NCBI RefSeq assembly: GCF_900091655.1
Contig: NZ_LT594621.1
Span: 1,612,001 to 1,676,000 of the forward strand
DNA: 64,000 nt
From: Culturomica massiliensis
Lineage (GTDB): Bacteria > Bacteroidota > Bacteroidia > Bacteroidales > Marinifilaceae
Direction of reading: 5' to 3'
In this document: positions 62,390 to 64,000 of the stretch, piece after piece
How positions within the stretch are numbered: position 1 is the stretch's first letter
Layout: each line of letters begins with the position of its first letter
Translations under genes and position numbers: made by a program
Notes under the pieces: model-generated
The model's input: only the letters and a program-made list of their open reading frames with translations
What the model was told of the DNA's origin: nothing
Databases searched by the model: none

Positions 62390-63361
62390 TTACCTCCCCA
62401 ACCCCCTGACAATTTCGCGCTGCTTACTGAAAAACTGTACCCTTTCAATATCTCCGCTCCGTGAAATCAAAGTCGAAAACTTTTTCAGGGACTGTATCCA
62501 GGCTTTCAGCCTCACAAATAAATTATCATCATCAGAAGTCAGGGAATTGATAGCAAACACCCGGATCATACTCAGATGAAAAGAAGAAGTTTCCACATAA
62601 CTATAAGTGGCCTCAAAATTAATATTCGACAAATAGATTAATACCTCATTGCCATTTTTATAAGCTCCCTGAGCTGCAATATGCTCTAAATCGTCCAGCA
62701 AATAAAGTACCTCCTCCTTCAAAAGCCTTACCGTCTCTTCGGAAATCAGGTTCAGGCTGGCAAAATAATTGATGTCATTCACCAAATGGGGAATCATCTC
62801 CCGGTCCCACACATGTGAAGTATGGTGAAACAACTGGGCATATGCCACAAACTCCTTCAGTTTATCCAATAATTTTTCGGGCAGCACCAAATCTTCAAAC
62901 CGTTTGGAAAAATGAGTCTTTTCATGCTGATACATCCATTTAAACATTCTGAACCTTGCCAATGCATCGTATTTCAAATACAAAGTTTGCGGCAATATAT
63001 TCGACGATGTACACAATTCTGCAGTCGGATCTTCCGTTACGCTGGCAAATACCTTAATATAGCTACTCACCAGATTATAATAAGTATCCGCCGGAAATTC
63101 ATACTCCACCATATTCAGGTTAATCAGAGCATTTTTATGTGCCTGTGCCCCCACCAGCTTATCCAGTGAAAGCCTCATCTTCTGGGTTATCAAAGCAGCT
63201 TCTGCCAGTGTAAACGGCACTTCTCCCCTCAGCCGGCGATAGGTTGCTTCTTTTCCTAAATTTAAGGTTTCCATCAGGATATTAGCCAGATTTATTCCCT
63301 CGGGCAGACAATTACGCATAGTCTGGATCAGACTCTCATTCAAATTATATTGATTCATCAT
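62390..63361 (-). CDS. HTH-containing regulator of a fimbrillin locus
   Basis: A 323-residue protein. The N-terminal 80 residues contain a HTH-like segment (LGKEATYRRLRGEVPFTLAE and then AALITQKMRLSLDKL), the form seen in Bacteroidetes regulators next to fimbrillin genes. The remaining 240 residues are all-helical with LLKEEVLYLLDDLEHIA. No known ligand motif. It is upstream of the fimbrillin-like gene on the same strand, with 235 bases between, and divergent from the DUF3575 gene. It probably controls one or both, but this is inferred. Confidence 0.7.
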   Translation of the reverse strand: MMNQYNLNESLIQTMRNCLPEGINLANILMETLNLGKEATYRRLRGEVPFTLAEAALITQKMRLSLDKLVGAQAHKNALINLNMVEYEFPADTYYNLVSSYIKVFASVTEDPTAELCTSSNILPQTLYLKYDALARFRMFKWMYQHEKTHFSKRFEDLVLPEKLLDKLKEFVAYAQLFHHTSHVWDREMIPHLVNDINYFASLNLISEETVRLLKEEVLYLLDDLEHIAAQGAYKNGNEVLIYLSNINFEATYSYVETSSFHLSMIRVFAINSLTSDDDNLFVRLKAWIQSLKKFSTLISRSGDIERVQFFSKQREIVRGLGR

Positions 63362-63541
63362 TTCATAGTTTGTCTGTTAAACGAACTTAGAGAATGTTCT
63401 GTTTCGCAAAATGAAACAATTTTAACCGGATTAAAAAAATGTTGCACGACACGAAAAATCGGCCGGGAATTCCTCCAGTATTAGACACGAAAAAAAGCAT
63501 TCCGGTTCAGGTTTTGTCACAAAACACAGATATACAGCCTC

Positions 63542-63549
63542 TATTTTTG
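63542..63549 (+). promoter_or_regulatory. -7 promoter box of the DUF3575 gene
   Basis: TATTTTTG fits TAnnTTTG, giving a leader of about 110 bases before ATG 63668. Confidence 0.45.
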
Positions 63550-63667
63550 TATTCGAACAAAGGCACAAAAATTTTGATGGACGATTCAGGCGAAAAAATA
63601 AACATCCCCCAACAATCGGGAAGATCATAAACCGCAAATCTGATATCATAACTAAACTATAAACGAG

Positions 63668-64000
63668 ATGATGAAACTTTACTTTTTAACTGTTTTGGGT
63701 ATATTACTTGGAATTACAAAAACTCCGGCACAAGGATACGAAAGCTATACCCTACCGACCTGGGCCCTGAAAACAAATGCCTTGTATTGGGGAACAACCA
63801 CTCCCAACCTTGCCTTAGAAGCCGGACTTCATCCGCAACTGACACTCGACCTACTGGGTACTTACAATCCCTGGCAATTCAGCGGTAACAAAAAACTGAA
63901 ACACTGGCTGGTACAACCCGAACTCCGTTATTGGACCTGTGAACGTTTTAACGGACATTTCTTCGGTATCCACGGACACTATGCCCAATATAATGTAGGA
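63668..64000 (+). CDS. DUF3575 protein, N-terminal part (runs off the window)
   Basis: A 111-residue open N-terminus: signal peptide (MMKLYFLTVLGILLGITKTPAQ) then LKTNALYWGTTTPNLALEAGLHPQLTLDL and LVQPELRYWTCERFNGHFFGIHGHYAQYN. This is the DUF3575 outer-membrane beta-barrel family, which in Bacteroidetes often precedes DUF3868 and fimbrillin genes. It is partial because the window ends. The first ATG (63668) is doubled by a second at 63671. Confidence 0.85.
   Translation, partial: MMKLYFLTVLGILLGITKTPAQGYESYTLPTWALKTNALYWGTTTPNLALEAGLHPQLTLDLLGTYNPWQFSGNKKLKHWLVQPELRYWTCERFNGHFFGIHGHYAQYNVG

Overview
The window reads as a chromosome segment of an anaerobic gut-type member of the Bacteroidales. 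The gene families (DUF4831, DUF2795, DUF2027-Smr, BACON and P. gingivalis-type fimbrillin domains, DUF3575, DUF6443-RHS proteins) are typical of Bacteroidetes, start codons lack strong Shine-Dalgarno sequences, and many genes are preceded by the Bacteroidetes -7 box TAnnTTTG. Odoribacteraceae (Odoribacter/Butyricimonas-like) is my guess; the sequence alone does not prove it.

Layout. 0-21 kb is mostly conserved housekeeping: an acyl-CoA ligase end, a degenerate FAH-fold protein, a nitroreductase, an AddB-like PD-(D/E)XK nuclease, a minus-strand run nnr - DUF4831 - ClC channel - CDF transporter, a POT peptide transporter, a SpoIIE phosphatase sensor, tRNA-Gln, urocanate hydratase, a BACON/LRR lipoprotein and a TlpA-like thioredoxin. 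21.5-31.5 kb is a polymorphic-toxin locus: two large RHS proteins, the second ending in an NlpC/P60-like tip, followed by three tandem secreted paralogues (candidate immunity proteins), a displaced RHS core fragment and an orphan gene. 32-50.5 kb returns to conserved genes: outer-membrane phospholipase A, DUF2027-Smr, an envelope trio, thioredoxin reductase, NhaD, a THUMP-like methyltransferase, a radical SAM enzyme, a 5'-nucleotidase, an MFS carrier, and a GadC-GlsA-ion channel acid-resistance operon without gadB. 50.6-58.5 kb is an accessory island: a broken rhuM gene, several unrecognised membrane or secreted proteins, a DUF6714 protein, 111-bp direct repeats, C-rich hairpins and a small TetR regulon. 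58.6-64 kb holds a GC-rich alpha/beta hydrolase and the edge of a fimbriae-type locus (fimbrillin-like lipoprotein, HTH regulator, DUF3575).

The most unusual structure is in the two accessory stretches (21.5-31.5 and 50.6-58.5 kb). They share a family of short hairpins with a CCGTCCC core placed at gene 3' ends. In the RHS locus one copy carries its 37-bp hairpin segment inverted relative to the other two. In the island a gene of unknown function sits exactly between two 111-bp direct repeats built from such hairpins.
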